Part shown: in pieces, positions 43,179 to 52,279 of the stretch
Position numbering within the stretch: position 1 is the first letter of the stretch
How the letters are laid out: each line of letters begins with the position of its first letter
DNA from: JBBSEX01 sp038239345
GTDB lineage: Bacteria > Acidobacteriota > Terriglobia > Bryobacterales > Bryobacteraceae
DNA: 64,000 nucleotides
Direction of reading: 5' to 3'
Assembly: GCA_038239345.1 (NCBI GenBank)
Contig: JBBSEX010000004.1
Span: 248,001-312,000, forward strand
Translations under genes and position numbers: made by a program
The notes under the pieces: generated by a model
Told to the model about the DNA's origin: nothing
What the model saw: only the letters and a program-made list of their open reading frames with translations
Database searches by the model: none

Positions 43179-45035
43179 TTAGCCACTCATCGCGGCCAGG
43201 AACTCGGCATTGCTCCGCGTGCGTCCCAGTTTGTCGAGCAACAATTCCATGCTCTCCACCGGCGATAGCGGATTTAGCACTCGGCGCAACACAAATATCC
43301 GGTTGAGTTCTTCGCGCGCCACCAGCAATTCTTCTTTACGGGTACCGCTCTTGGTGATATCGATCGCCGGGAAAACCCGCTTGTCCATCAGCTTCCGGTC
43401 AAGGTGGATTTCCATGTTGCCGGTCCCTTTGAACTCTTCAAAGATGACGTCGTCCATGCGGCTTCCGGTATCGATCAGGGCCGAGGCCACGATGGTGAGC
43501 GACCCCCCTTCTTCAATATTGCGGGCCGCGCCGAAGAATCGCTTCGGGCGTTGCAGGGCGTTAGAATCCACGCCGCCCGAAAGCACCTTGCCCGATGGCG
43601 GAACCACGGTGTTGTAGGCCCGCGCCAGACGCGTAATAGAGTCGAGCAGAATCACGACATCGCGTTTATGCTCCACCAGCCGTTTGGCTTTCTCAATCAC
43701 CATTTCGGCCACTTGTACGTGACGCTGCGCCGGCTCGTCAAAGGTGGAACTGATTACTTCGCCCTTCACCGAGCGCTGCATGTCGGTGACTTCTTCGGGA
43801 CGTTCGTCGATCAGTAATACAATCAGGGCGATCTCTGGATGATTGGCGGTGATCGAATTGGCGATGCTTTGCAGCAGCATCGTTTTACCGGTACGCGGAG
43901 CGGCGACGATCAGACCGCGCTGGCCTTTCCCGATGGGAGTCATCAGGTCCATCACACGGCCGGAGTAATTGTCTTTAACGGTTTCCAGTTTCAGCCGTTC
44001 GGAAGGATAGAGCGGCGTCAGATTATCGAAGAAGATCTTGTTGCGCGCTTCCTCGGGTGGCTCAAAATTGATGGCGTCGACTTTGATTAGAGCGAAATAG
44101 CGTTCGCCTTCCTTGGGGGGGCGAATCTGACCGGAGATCGTGTCACCGGTGCGCAGATCGAAGCGGCGAATTTGCGACGGCGAAACGTAGACATCGTCGG
44201 GACCGGGAAGGTAATTATATTCCGGAGCGCGGAGGAATCCGAAGCCATCGGGCAGGCATTCCAGGACGCCTTCGGAGAAGATAAGTCCGCTTTTTTCGGC
44301 CTGGGTTTGCAGGATCTTGAAGATCAATTCCTGCTTGCGCAATCCAGCCGCACCAGCGACGCCCAAATCCTTGGCGGTCTGGTTGAGGTTCTGGATGCTC
44401 ATATCCTTCAGCTCGACCAGATCGAGAGTGCTCGATCCATTTTCACCGCGTTTACCGGTGGCGGCTTGCGCGGCGGCCTGGCGCTTGCGGGCGCCCGGAT
44501 CCTGGGAGAGATTTTCTGCGGGCTTGGTGTCAGGTGGTTTGCTGTCGACAGGTTTCGAGTCAGTGGATTTGGCTTCCACCGGCTTGGTTTCGACAGGCTT
44601 GGCTTCCACCGGCTTGGCTTCAGCCGGCTTCGAGTCAAGCGGTTTGCTGTCCAGCGGTTTCGTATCGCTGGGGCGTGTATCGCTCGGGCGTGTATCGCTC
44701 GGGCGTGTATCGCTGGGGCGTGTATCAAGCGCTCTCTTTTCAGCGGGTCGCGGCTCGGCGATCTTGGCCTCAGCCGGCTTCAGCTCGGCCGTCTTGCCGT
44801 CCGTCGCCGGCTTCGGCTCAACCGCCTTAGCCTCGGCATTCTTCGCCTCGCTGGCCTTCGATTCGGCACTGCCTCGCGGTGCTCGCGGTTCGTGATGAAT
44901 CTTGGTCTCGCTCCGGCCTTCCGGCTTAGCGTCGGCGGGCTTGGACTCCGCTTTCGCTTCCACGGGCTTGGGCTGGGCGGTCTTCTCTTCGCCGTCCGCT
45001 ACTGGCTGTTCTTGATTCTCGATATCGCTTGCCAA
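43179..45035 (-). CDS. rho: Transcription termination factor Rho with long N-terminal extension
   Basis: The start is a TTG at 45035 with GAGGG four bases upstream, inside the end of engB. The Rho core begins around residue 205 with the N-terminal Rho domain (MSIQNLNQTAKDLGV), then the cold-shock RNA-binding domain (ECLPDGFGFLRAPEYNYLPG). The ATPase domain has Walker A in VAAPRTGKT (to about 385), LLIDERPEEVTDM and DSITRLARAYN. Residues 1-205 are a low-complexity Pro/Lys/Ala/Glu/Ser/Asp region with SDTRP and VEAKP repeats, absent from typical 420-residue Rho proteins. Function: ATP-driven RNA translocase that ends transcription. Confidence 0.96.
   Translation of the reverse strand: MASDIENQEQPVADGEEKTAQPKPVEAKAESKPADAKPEGRSETKIHHEPRAPRGSAESKASEAKNAEAKAVEPKPATDGKTAELKPAEAKIAEPRPAEKRALDTRPSDTRPSDTRPSDTRPSDTKPLDSKPLDSKPAEAKPVEAKPVETKPVEAKSTDSKPVDSKPPDTKPAENLSQDPGARKRQAAAQAATGKRGENGSSTLDLVELKDMSIQNLNQTAKDLGVAGAAGLRKQELIFKILQTQAEKSGLIFSEGVLECLPDGFGFLRAPEYNYLPGPDDVYVSPSQIRRFDLRTGDTISGQIRPPKEGERYFALIKVDAINFEPPEEARNKIFFDNLTPLYPSERLKLETVKDNYSGRVMDLMTPIGKGQRGLIVAAPRTGKTMLLQSIANSITANHPEIALIVLLIDERPEEVTDMQRSVKGEVISSTFDEPAQRHVQVAEMVIEKAKRLVEHKRDVVILLDSITRLARAYNTVVPPSGKVLSGGVDSNALQRPKRFFGAARNIEEGGSLTIVASALIDTGSRMDDVIFEEFKGTGNMEIHLDRKLMDKRVFPAIDITKSGTRKEELLVAREELNRIFVLRRVLNPLSPVESMELLLDKLGRTRSNAEFLAAMSG
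44662..44721. repeat. Four 15-bp tandem repeats inside rho
   Basis: GTATCGCTSGGGCGT occurs four times head to tail (S is G in copies one and four, C in copies two and three). On the coding strand it encodes the repeated pentapeptide SDTRP. Such near-identical repeats are prone to slippage, and the unit is divisible by three, so copy number can change without breaking rho. Confidence 0.9.
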
Positions 45036-45580
45036 ATTTCCCTCACTCCCCGGCCACTTACGGCCGAGAACGGCAATAGTTCGCTTCCGTTCATTTCTTT
45101 CCGGATCGCTTCCATGCCGCGATGACGTTCGCTCTGTGTTTTCAGCTTATCTGTCTTGGTTGCAACCACGACATAGGGCCGCTGGTGAAACTCGAGCCAC
45201 TGCTTCAATTCCAAATCCTTCTCCATCCATCCATGCCGCGAATCCAGCAGCAGGACCGACAACTGCAATGCCGTTCGATGGAGCAAATATTGCTCGATCA
45301 GCTCTTTCCATTCCCGGGTGATTTCTTTCGGAACCCGCGCGTAGCCGTAACCGGGAAGATCGACAAACTGATAAAACTCGCCAATTCGATAAAAATTGAT
45401 CGCCTGTGTACAGCCTGGCTTCTGACTGACAAAAGCCAGTTTTCCCCGCCCAACCAGTGCATTCAACAGGCTGGATTTGCCGACATTACTCCTCCCGAGG
45501 AACGCGACTTCAGGCCGCGCGCTCGACTCTAGAGGAAACTGCTCGGGGTGCACTGCACTTAATATGAATTCGGCTTCCAC
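44999..45580 (-). CDS. engB: Ribosome biogenesis GTPase EngB (YihA/YsxC)
   Basis: The 193-aa protein has the GTPase motifs G1 (GRSNVGKSSL), G2-type Thr in GCTQAINFY, G3 (DLPGYG) and G4 (TKTDK), with the EngB-typical PEVAFLGRSN start and short length. It assists large ribosomal subunit assembly. The start is probably GTG at 45580. Its 3' end overlaps the start of rho by 37 bp; lon lies 91 bp upstream on the same strand. Confidence 0.95.
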   Translation of the reverse strand: MEAEFILSAVHPEQFPLESSARPEVAFLGRSNVGKSSLLNALVGRGKLAFVSQKPGCTQAINFYRIGEFYQFVDLPGYGYARVPKEITREWKELIEQYLLHRTALQLSVLLLDSRHGWMEKDLELKQWLEFHQRPYVVVATKTDKLKTQSERHRGMEAIRKEMNGSELLPFSAVSGRGVREIWQAISRIKNSQ

Positions 45581-45670
45581 GGGGCTGATCTTGCGGGAGC
45601 TGCGCGGCAGATTGGCAGTCCGGGGAATACCCTTTCCGCCGCCGCGCCGCCCCCTAAGACCATAACCTTC

Positions 45671-48103
45671 CTAATGCGTTATCTTCTCGTCCGCCGGCCG
45701 CGAAACCAACTCCGCCCCCGGGGTGCTGGGCGTGATGGGAATCGCAATCAACTCCCGCTCCAGCGCAATTTTCAGAACTTCGTCCATCGAAGAAACGAAG
45801 TTCAACTTCATATCCTTGCGGATGTTCTCCGGAATGTCCGGCAGATCCTTCTCGTTGTCTTTCGGCAGTACTATTTCGTGAATGCCCTGGCGATGGGCTG
45901 CCAGTAATTTTTCCTTGAGCCCGCCAATCGGCAGAACTTTGCCCCGAACCGTGATTTCCCCGGTCATAGCCAGATCGCAGCGCACCGGAATACTCGTCAG
46001 CGCGCTACAAATGCTAGTGGCGATTGTGATCCCGGCGGATGGTCCGTCTTTCGGGATCGCCCCTTCCGGAACGTGGACGTGAATGTCCAGGTGGCGGTAG
46101 AAATCGCGCGGCAGCCCCAGGGTGTGGGCCCGGGAGCGAATGTAGCTCATCGCCGCATGCGCCGATTCCTGCATCACATCGCCCAGCTTGCCCGTGGTCG
46201 TCAGCTTTCCGCGGCCTTCCATGATAGTGGCCTCGGTGGTCAGAATCTGGCCCCCGACTTCGGTCCAGGCGAGCCCCGTGGTGGCGCCGATATCGTTGAT
46301 CTTGTCGGCTTGCGTATCGCGGAATTTCTGCGGCCCCATGTAATCGGGGAGATTAGCTTCCTTGATGATCGCCTGCGGCGGCAGCGGATCCTTCTGCTTG
46401 CCTTCCACCGATTGCGAACCAACCACCTTGCGCGCTACCTTCCGGCAGACGTTGCCGATTTCCCGTTCCAGATTGCGCACGCCCGATTCCCGGGTGTAGC
46501 TCTGAATCAGCGATTGCAACCCTTCGTCGGTGAACTGAAGGTTGATATCCTTCATACCCGTCCCCAGCATCTGCTTCGGGACCAGGAAGCGCTTGGCAAT
46601 TTCCAGCTTTTCCAGTTCCGTATAACCGGACAGGCGGATCACTTCCATACGATCCTGTAGAGCCGCTGGAATCGTGTGCAGCACGTTTGCCGTGGCAACG
46701 AAAAATACCTGGCTCAAATCGTACTCGACGTCCAGATAATGATCCATGAACATGTAGTTCTGTTCCGGATCGAGTACTTCCAAAAGCGCCGCCGACGGGT
46801 CGCCCCGGAAATCGGTGGACATCTTATCGATTTCGTCGAGCATGAACACCGGATTGCGCGTTCCGGCCTTCTTCATCATTTGCAGAATCTGCCCTGGCAA
46901 GGCCCCGATATACGTCCGGCGATGCCCGCGGATTTCCGCTTCATCGCGCACCCCGCCAAGCGACAGGCGGATAAACTTGCGCCCCGTGGCCTTGGCAATC
47001 GACATCCCGAGCGACGTCTTGCCAACTCCCGGAGGTCCGACAAAGCAGAGAATGGAACCCTTGGGATTCTGCACCAGGCGGCGAACCGCCAGGAATTCCA
47101 GAATGCGTTCCTTGATTTTCGCTAAGCCGTAATGGTCCGACTCGAGCACTTCCTGAGCAAAATTCAGATCGCGGATTTCCTTGGACTTCTTCTTCCACGG
47201 CACCGCCAGCAGCCAATCGAGATAATTGCGCGATACGGTGGACTCAGCCGACATCGGCGGCATATTCTCCAACCGCTTCAACTCGGCCGTAGCCTTGTCG
47301 TGAGCGTCCTTCGTCATCCCGGCGCTATCGATTTTCTTCTTCAGCTCATCGAATTCGCTCTTCTCGCCGCGGCCCAATTCCTTCTGAATTGCCTTGATCT
47401 TCTCGTTGAGGTAGTATTCCTTCTGGGCCTTTTCCATCTGGCGCTTTACGCGGCCCTGGATCGTGCGGTCTACATTCAACTTTTCGATCTCAATATCCAG
47501 CATCTCGGCGATGCGCGTCAGGCGGTCGATCGGATCGAAGATCTCCAGCAGTTCCTGCTTCTCTTCAATCGTCAACTGCAAATTCGCCCCAACCGTATCG
47601 GCCAACTTGCCGGCATCGTCCACGCGGATTGCCGCCACCATCGTCTCGTAATTCAGATTCTGGCTCAGCTTGACGTACTGCTCAAATAACGTCGTCACCC
47701 GGCTGGTAAGCGCCTCAAGCGAAGGCCCGGCTTCCACCTTGAAATGGAAAGTCTTCACCATCGCCCGGAAGTAACCTTCTTCTTCACTCACCGTGACGAT
47801 CTTGCCGCGCTCCACGCCTTCCACCAGAACCTTAATGTTCCCGTCGGGAAGCTTCAAACTTTGTACGATATTGGCGACCGTACCCACATTGTAGATTTCG
47901 TCCGGGCGCGGCTCATCCACCGACGCATCGTGTTGTGTCGCTAAGAAGATTTTCTTGTCGCCGGCCAGCGCTTCTTCCAGCGCCCGAACACTCGATTCTC
48001 GTCCCACCACGAACGGGGTCATCATATAAGGAAATATGACTACGTCCCGGATGGGCATCATCGGTAAACGCTTTGTATCCGACTTGTCTTTGGAGGTAAG
48101 CAT
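45671..48103 (-). CDS. lon: ATP-dependent protease Lon
   Basis: The 810-aa protein has all LonA parts: an N-terminal substrate domain (LPMMPIRDVVIFPYMMTPF), a coiled helical region (about 200-310), an AAA+ module with Walker A GPPGVGKT at 356-363 and Walker B VFMLDEIDKM, and a C-terminal serine protease with the S689-K730 dyad (KDGPSAG, GGLKEKLLAAHRQG). It degrades damaged and regulatory proteins in the cytoplasm. Its place after clpX in the tig-clpX-lon order is conserved in many bacteria. Confidence 0.97.
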   Translation of the reverse strand: MLTSKDKSDTKRLPMMPIRDVVIFPYMMTPFVVGRESSVRALEEALAGDKKIFLATQHDASVDEPRPDEIYNVGTVANIVQSLKLPDGNIKVLVEGVERGKIVTVSEEEGYFRAMVKTFHFKVEAGPSLEALTSRVTTLFEQYVKLSQNLNYETMVAAIRVDDAGKLADTVGANLQLTIEEKQELLEIFDPIDRLTRIAEMLDIEIEKLNVDRTIQGRVKRQMEKAQKEYYLNEKIKAIQKELGRGEKSEFDELKKKIDSAGMTKDAHDKATAELKRLENMPPMSAESTVSRNYLDWLLAVPWKKKSKEIRDLNFAQEVLESDHYGLAKIKERILEFLAVRRLVQNPKGSILCFVGPPGVGKTSLGMSIAKATGRKFIRLSLGGVRDEAEIRGHRRTYIGALPGQILQMMKKAGTRNPVFMLDEIDKMSTDFRGDPSAALLEVLDPEQNYMFMDHYLDVEYDLSQVFFVATANVLHTIPAALQDRMEVIRLSGYTELEKLEIAKRFLVPKQMLGTGMKDINLQFTDEGLQSLIQSYTRESGVRNLEREIGNVCRKVARKVVGSQSVEGKQKDPLPPQAIIKEANLPDYMGPQKFRDTQADKINDIGATTGLAWTEVGGQILTTEATIMEGRGKLTTTGKLGDVMQESAHAAMSYIRSRAHTLGLPRDFYRHLDIHVHVPEGAIPKDGPSAGITIATSICSALTSIPVRCDLAMTGEITVRGKVLPIGGLKEKLLAAHRQGIHEIVLPKDNEKDLPDIPENIRKDMKLNFVSSMDEVLKIALERELIAIPITPSTPGAELVSRPADEKITH

Positions 48104-48218
48104 GTTTTCTTGGGAGTGAAACTGTACGCGTAGCCCAATTCAGCTTGGGCCGGCTGCCAGAACGGCAAGGCGGGTATTTCTGGCCACCAGGAATCCACCC
48201 GGCGGCCATCGAGATTGG

Positions 48219-49490
48219 CTAGCCTGCCTTTTCGAGCAACGCCATATTGATTTTCTGAGACAAAACCATTTCTTTCGTCACCAGAAACTCACGCACTTTC
48301 TTATACGACGGAAGGAAATACATCAGATCCAGCATGAGCTCTTCGAGAATCATGCGGAGACCGCGTGCCCCTACTTTGCGCTCCATTGCGAGGCCCGCGA
48401 TCGCATCCAGTGCGTCGTCGCTAAACTTCAGTCTAACATTTTCAAATTCAAATAGCTTCTGGTACTGCCGGATGATGGCGTTCTTCGGTTTCGTCAGGAT
48501 CTGCACCAACGCATCCTGCTCCAGATCTTCCAGCACCGCGCATACCGGCATACGACCGATAAATTCCGGAATGAAGCCGAACTTGATCAGATCCACGGGC
48601 TGGATCCTCTCAAGCAGATTCACGTCGCGACGCCCCGAACTATTCTGCCGGCGATCGGAACGATCGTCATCCGGCGCGGCGAATCCCATCGACTTCGTGC
48701 CCACCCGGTGGCCGATCACGCTCTCCAACCCCACAAAGGCGCCGCCGCAGATAAACAAAATATTCGTTGTATCCACGGGAGTGAATTCCTGGTGGGGATG
48801 CTTCCGTCCACCTTGCGGCGGAACATTGGCGATGGTTCCTTCCAGAATCTTCAACAACGCTTGCTGGACACCCTCGCCCGATACGTCGCGGGTAATCGAC
48901 GGGTTTTCGTCCTTGCGCCCGATCTTGTCGATTTCGTCGATGTAAATGATCCCCGTCTGGCAGCGCTGCACATCCCAGTCGGAATTCTGTAGCAGACGCA
49001 GAATGATGTTTTCCACATCCTCGCCGACATAACCCGCTTCGGTCAGAGTCGTGGCATCGACGATGGCGAAAGGCACATCCAGGATCCGGGCCAGCGTCTG
49101 CGCGAGCAGCGTTTTTCCCGTTCCCGTCGGCCCAATCAGAAGAATATTCGATTTGGAAAGCTCAACATCGGCTCCCCGCTGCTTATTCATCTGGATGCGT
49201 TTGTAGTGATTATAAACAGCGACGGCCAGCTTTTTCTTCGTTCCGTCCTGCCCGATCACGTATTGATCCAAATACTCTTTCAGCTCCAAGGGCTTAGGGA
49301 GTTTGTGAGGCGCCCCATACGGCTGATCGTGCCGGTCGTCTTCCAGGATCGAATTGCATACGGCGATGCATTCGTCGCAGATATAGGCTCGGGGATAGTC
49401 GCTGGGAGAGGAAATTAGCTTTCCAACTACGTCTTGGCTCTTATGGCAAAACGAACATCGTAACGAATCGTCGGAACCAGCACGCTTCAC
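48219..49490 (-). CDS. clpX: ClpX, ATP-binding unfoldase subunit of ClpXP
   Basis: The GTG start at 49490 has GGAG eight bases upstream. The 423-aa protein has an N-terminal zinc-binding domain with C12, C15, C38 and C41, Walker A GPTGTGKT at 120-127, Walker B IIYIDEIDKI, and the pore and sensor motifs of Clp/HSP100. The ClpP-docking loop reads MGF rather than the more usual IGF and is followed by an unusual Asp/Arg/Ser-rich stretch (APDDDRSDRRQNSSGRR). It unfolds tagged proteins for ClpP. clpP itself is not in this cluster. Confidence 0.96.
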   Translation of the reverse strand: MKRAGSDDSLRCSFCHKSQDVVGKLISSPSDYPRAYICDECIAVCNSILEDDRHDQPYGAPHKLPKPLELKEYLDQYVIGQDGTKKKLAVAVYNHYKRIQMNKQRGADVELSKSNILLIGPTGTGKTLLAQTLARILDVPFAIVDATTLTEAGYVGEDVENIILRLLQNSDWDVQRCQTGIIYIDEIDKIGRKDENPSITRDVSGEGVQQALLKILEGTIANVPPQGGRKHPHQEFTPVDTTNILFICGGAFVGLESVIGHRVGTKSMGFAAPDDDRSDRRQNSSGRRDVNLLERIQPVDLIKFGFIPEFIGRMPVCAVLEDLEQDALVQILTKPKNAIIRQYQKLFEFENVRLKFSDDALDAIAGLAMERKVGARGLRMILEELMLDLMYFLPSYKKVREFLVTKEMVLSQKINMALLEKAG

Positions 49491-49651
49491 ACGGTATCTC
49501 CGGGATTGGATAGTCGCTGCATGAGCAACTGTCTGGGTTATCTCGGCCTCTTCCTTAGTATATCAAGGAACAGCCGGGTTGCTACCCGTTAAAACCACTT
49601 TTCTCTAGGATGAATCCTAACCCATTGGCTAGGCAGTCACCCGTCCCAACT

Positions 49652-50914
49652 TCACTTCGCTTCTTTTCGCGCCTGTTCAAATAGATGATTCAACGTCTTT
49701 TCGGTCCGGATATGCGCCGCGATCCGCCCTAGCGTCCCATCTTTCTCGAACTTCATCCGGGCCGCCGCCATCGGTTCCCGCTGCCGCTTCGCGAACTGCT
49801 GCACTTCCCGATCCACCTCGTCGTTGGTGGCAAAAATCGATTCCCGCTCCGCGATCTTATCGAGCAAAAGCGAGGCCCGCACATCCTTCACGGCCTTGTC
49901 GCGCTGCGATTCCTTCAGCTTGACCCAATCCAGATTGAGCGACGCCGGGTCAATCCCCTGATCCACCAGCGCCCGCAGGCGCTGCTCCAGCGTGTTTCGA
50001 ATCTGCCGCTCGACGAATGCTTCGGGCACGGGGAAATCGTGGGTCTCCACCAGCTTATCCACCAGCAAGCTCTTGGCTTCCTGCTGCGTGTCGTATTCGC
50101 GCTGTTGGAAAAGACCCTTCCGCACCATTTCGCGAAGTTCGTCTACGGTCTTGAAGTCACCCAGATCCTGGGCAAACTCATCGTTTACCTCGGGAACTTC
50201 CTTGCGCCGGATGCCCTTCACTTTCGCCATAAAGCGGATCGTCTTACCGGCCAGCTCGTCCTTGCCGTAGTCTTCCGGATAAACGACGTCGAATTCCTTT
50301 TCATCGCCGGGAGTAAGACCAGTCAGATTCTCGGTGAAGGCCGGAAGCGTTTCCCCATCGCCGACATGCAATACGATTTCGTCCTGTTCCACCGGCTTAT
50401 CGACGCCGCTCACGCTCTTCAGCGAAACCACCGCGTAATCGCCGGCCTCGATCGGACGGGGATCGATATTGATGTACTCCGCTTTCTGCTCGCGGATTTC
50501 TTCGATGCGCTTGTCAATATCTTCAGCGGAAACTACCGGCTCTTCATAGGCCACCGTGAGCCCCTTATACTCGCCCAGTTCGAATTCCGGAGCTACTTCA
50601 AACTCGGCCTTGAAGCGCAGCGGCTCGCCCTTGTTAAAGTGCACTTCCGATACATTGGGCTGGCCGACAATCTGCAAATGGTCGGCTTCCACCTGCTTGT
50701 TGAACGCCTTCGGCACGATGCTTTCCAGCACATCCTGGCGGATTTCCGAAGCGAACTTCGTGCGCACCAGATTGGCCGGCGCCTTGCCCGGACGGAAGCC
50801 CGGCAGGCGAACTTTCTTTTGCAGATCGGCGACAATCCGCTCCGTCTCGTGGTCGATATCTTCCACCGGAACGGTTATCTCTAAAGCGTGCTTACACCCT
50901 GCGACGAGAGCCAA
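49652..50914 (-). CDS. tig: Trigger factor
   Basis: The 420-aa ribosome-bound chaperone has the N-terminal ribosome-binding domain with its signature loop (LPGFRPGKAPANLVRTKF), a central FKBP-type peptidyl-prolyl isomerase domain (about 155-240; GDYAVVSLKSVSG, YPEDYGKDELAGKTIRF) and a helical C-terminal domain. The likely start is TTG at 50914 behind GAGGTAAGGA. In most bacteria clpP follows tig; here the next gene is clpX, 161 bp further on. Confidence 0.95.
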   Translation of the reverse strand: MALVAGCKHALEITVPVEDIDHETERIVADLQKKVRLPGFRPGKAPANLVRTKFASEIRQDVLESIVPKAFNKQVEADHLQIVGQPNVSEVHFNKGEPLRFKAEFEVAPEFELGEYKGLTVAYEEPVVSAEDIDKRIEEIREQKAEYINIDPRPIEAGDYAVVSLKSVSGVDKPVEQDEIVLHVGDGETLPAFTENLTGLTPGDEKEFDVVYPEDYGKDELAGKTIRFMAKVKGIRRKEVPEVNDEFAQDLGDFKTVDELREMVRKGLFQQREYDTQQEAKSLLVDKLVETHDFPVPEAFVERQIRNTLEQRLRALVDQGIDPASLNLDWVKLKESQRDKAVKDVRASLLLDKIAERESIFATNDEVDREVQQFAKRQREPMAAARMKFEKDGTLGRIAAHIRTEKTLNHLFEQARKEAK

Positions 50915-50980
50915 ATCCTTACCTCACTATTCAGAAATCACGTTGGCGCCGGAATCCCCCAAAGGAGTATCGCCCAGCGC

Positions 50981-52261
50981 TTAGTTTCCATCAGACCACC
51001 CGGCCAGATACTGCTCCTGGTCGAGCGATAATTTATCGATCTTGACGCCCATCGAATCGAGCTTCATCCGGGCCACGTGCCGGTCCAGATCGTCGGGCAC
51101 CGGATAGACTCGCGGCTCCAGACTCCCATGGTTCTTGAGAATATGGTCGGCCGACAGCGCTTCGTTGGCGAAACTCATATCCATCACGGCGGCGGGATGC
51201 CCTTCGCCCGCGGCTAAGTTGACCAGCCGTCCTTCACCCAGCAAGTAAATCTTCCGCCCGTCGCGCAGCGCGAATTCTTCCACATGTTCCCGCGTCTGGC
51301 GTCGTGAGGAAGCCGCCCTGGCGAGCGCTTCCAGATCGATCTCGACATTGAAATGCCCGGCATTGGCGAGAATCGCCCCATTCTTGAGCTTTTCAAAATG
51401 ATCCCGCGCGATCACGTTCTTGTTGCCCGTCAAGGTCACAAAAACATCGCCGATGGACGCCGCTTCGCCCATCGACATAACGCGGAAGCCATCGAGCAAA
51501 GCTTCCACGGCTTTGATCGGATCCACTTCGGTGACAATCACGTTTGCGCCCATCCCCCGGGCCCGCAGGGATACGCCCCGGCCGCACCAGCCGTAGCCCG
51601 CGACCACCACGGTCAATCCTGCCAGCAGAATATTCGTCGCCCGCAAAATCCCGTCAATCGTGCTTTGTCCTGTGCCGTGGCGGTTGTCGAGCAATTGCTT
51701 CGTTGTCGAATCGGTAACGGCGATCACCGGATAGCGCAGCGCCGTTTCCCTGGCCATCGCCCGCAAACGGTGAACACCGGTGGCCGTGGTCTCCGTGCCT
51801 CCCACGACATCTTCCGCCAAATCCCGGCGCTTGAGATGGAGAACCGCCGCCAGTTCCGCGCCATCGTCCATAACAATGTTCGGCCGATGCTCCAGCGCCG
51901 CCACGATATGAGCCTGGTAGGTTTCGCTATTTTCCCCGTGAATCGCATACGTCGCTATGCCGTAGTCGCGGGCCAGACTGGCGGCGGCATCGTCCTGGGT
52001 GGATAAAGAATTCGCGGCGCTGAGGGCAATGGAGGCTCCCCCATCGCGAAGGACAATCAGCAGATTCGCCGTCTCCGGTGTCACATGCAGGCAGGCTGAC
52101 ACCCGCACACCCACAAACGGCTGGCTCTTGATGAACTGTTTCCGTATCGTCTGCAACACCGGCATCGATTGGAACGCCCACTCGATGCGCCGCTTTCCTT
52201 GATCCGCGAGTGCAATATCCTTTACATCGCAGGGAACAGGTGCTGCCGCGTTCGTTGACAT
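50981..52261 (-). CDS. ahcY: Adenosylhomocysteinase
   Basis: The 426-aa protein splits S-adenosylhomocysteine to adenosine and homocysteine with bound NAD. Signatures are present: the NAD-binding loop VVVAGYGWCGRGVSLRARGM, DNRHGTGQSTIDGILRATN, NAGHFNVEID and the tail LSLDQEQYLAGW. It is the shorter form that lacks the insertion and C-terminal extension of longer enzymes. It follows metK by 18 bp, so SAM use and recycling are in one operon. No ribosome site precedes the ATG; a 5-bp hairpin (TATAG/CTATA, 52263-52277) sits directly before it. Confidence 0.96.
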   Translation of the reverse strand: MSTNAAAPVPCDVKDIALADQGKRRIEWAFQSMPVLQTIRKQFIKSQPFVGVRVSACLHVTPETANLLIVLRDGGASIALSAANSLSTQDDAAASLARDYGIATYAIHGENSETYQAHIVAALEHRPNIVMDDGAELAAVLHLKRRDLAEDVVGGTETTATGVHRLRAMARETALRYPVIAVTDSTTKQLLDNRHGTGQSTIDGILRATNILLAGLTVVVAGYGWCGRGVSLRARGMGANVIVTEVDPIKAVEALLDGFRVMSMGEAASIGDVFVTLTGNKNVIARDHFEKLKNGAILANAGHFNVEIDLEALARAASSRRQTREHVEEFALRDGRKIYLLGEGRLVNLAAGEGHPAAVMDMSFANEALSADHILKNHGSLEPRVYPVPDDLDRHVARMKLDSMGVKIDKLSLDQEQYLAGWSDGN

Positions 52262-52279
52262 GTATAGCCGAACTATATA

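Noticed and set aside
44172..45125. 317-codon plus-strand frame opposite rho
   Set aside because: Its repeats mirror the rho extension read on the other strand; it has no ribosome site and no recognisable domain.
50039..50884. 281-codon plus-strand frame opposite tig
   Set aside because: It is a shadow of the trigger factor gene and contains no family motif.
52263..52277. Hairpin before ahcY as a riboswitch
   Set aside because: A 5-bp stem in an 18-bp intergenic gap is too small for a ligand-binding RNA; it is noted only with the gene.
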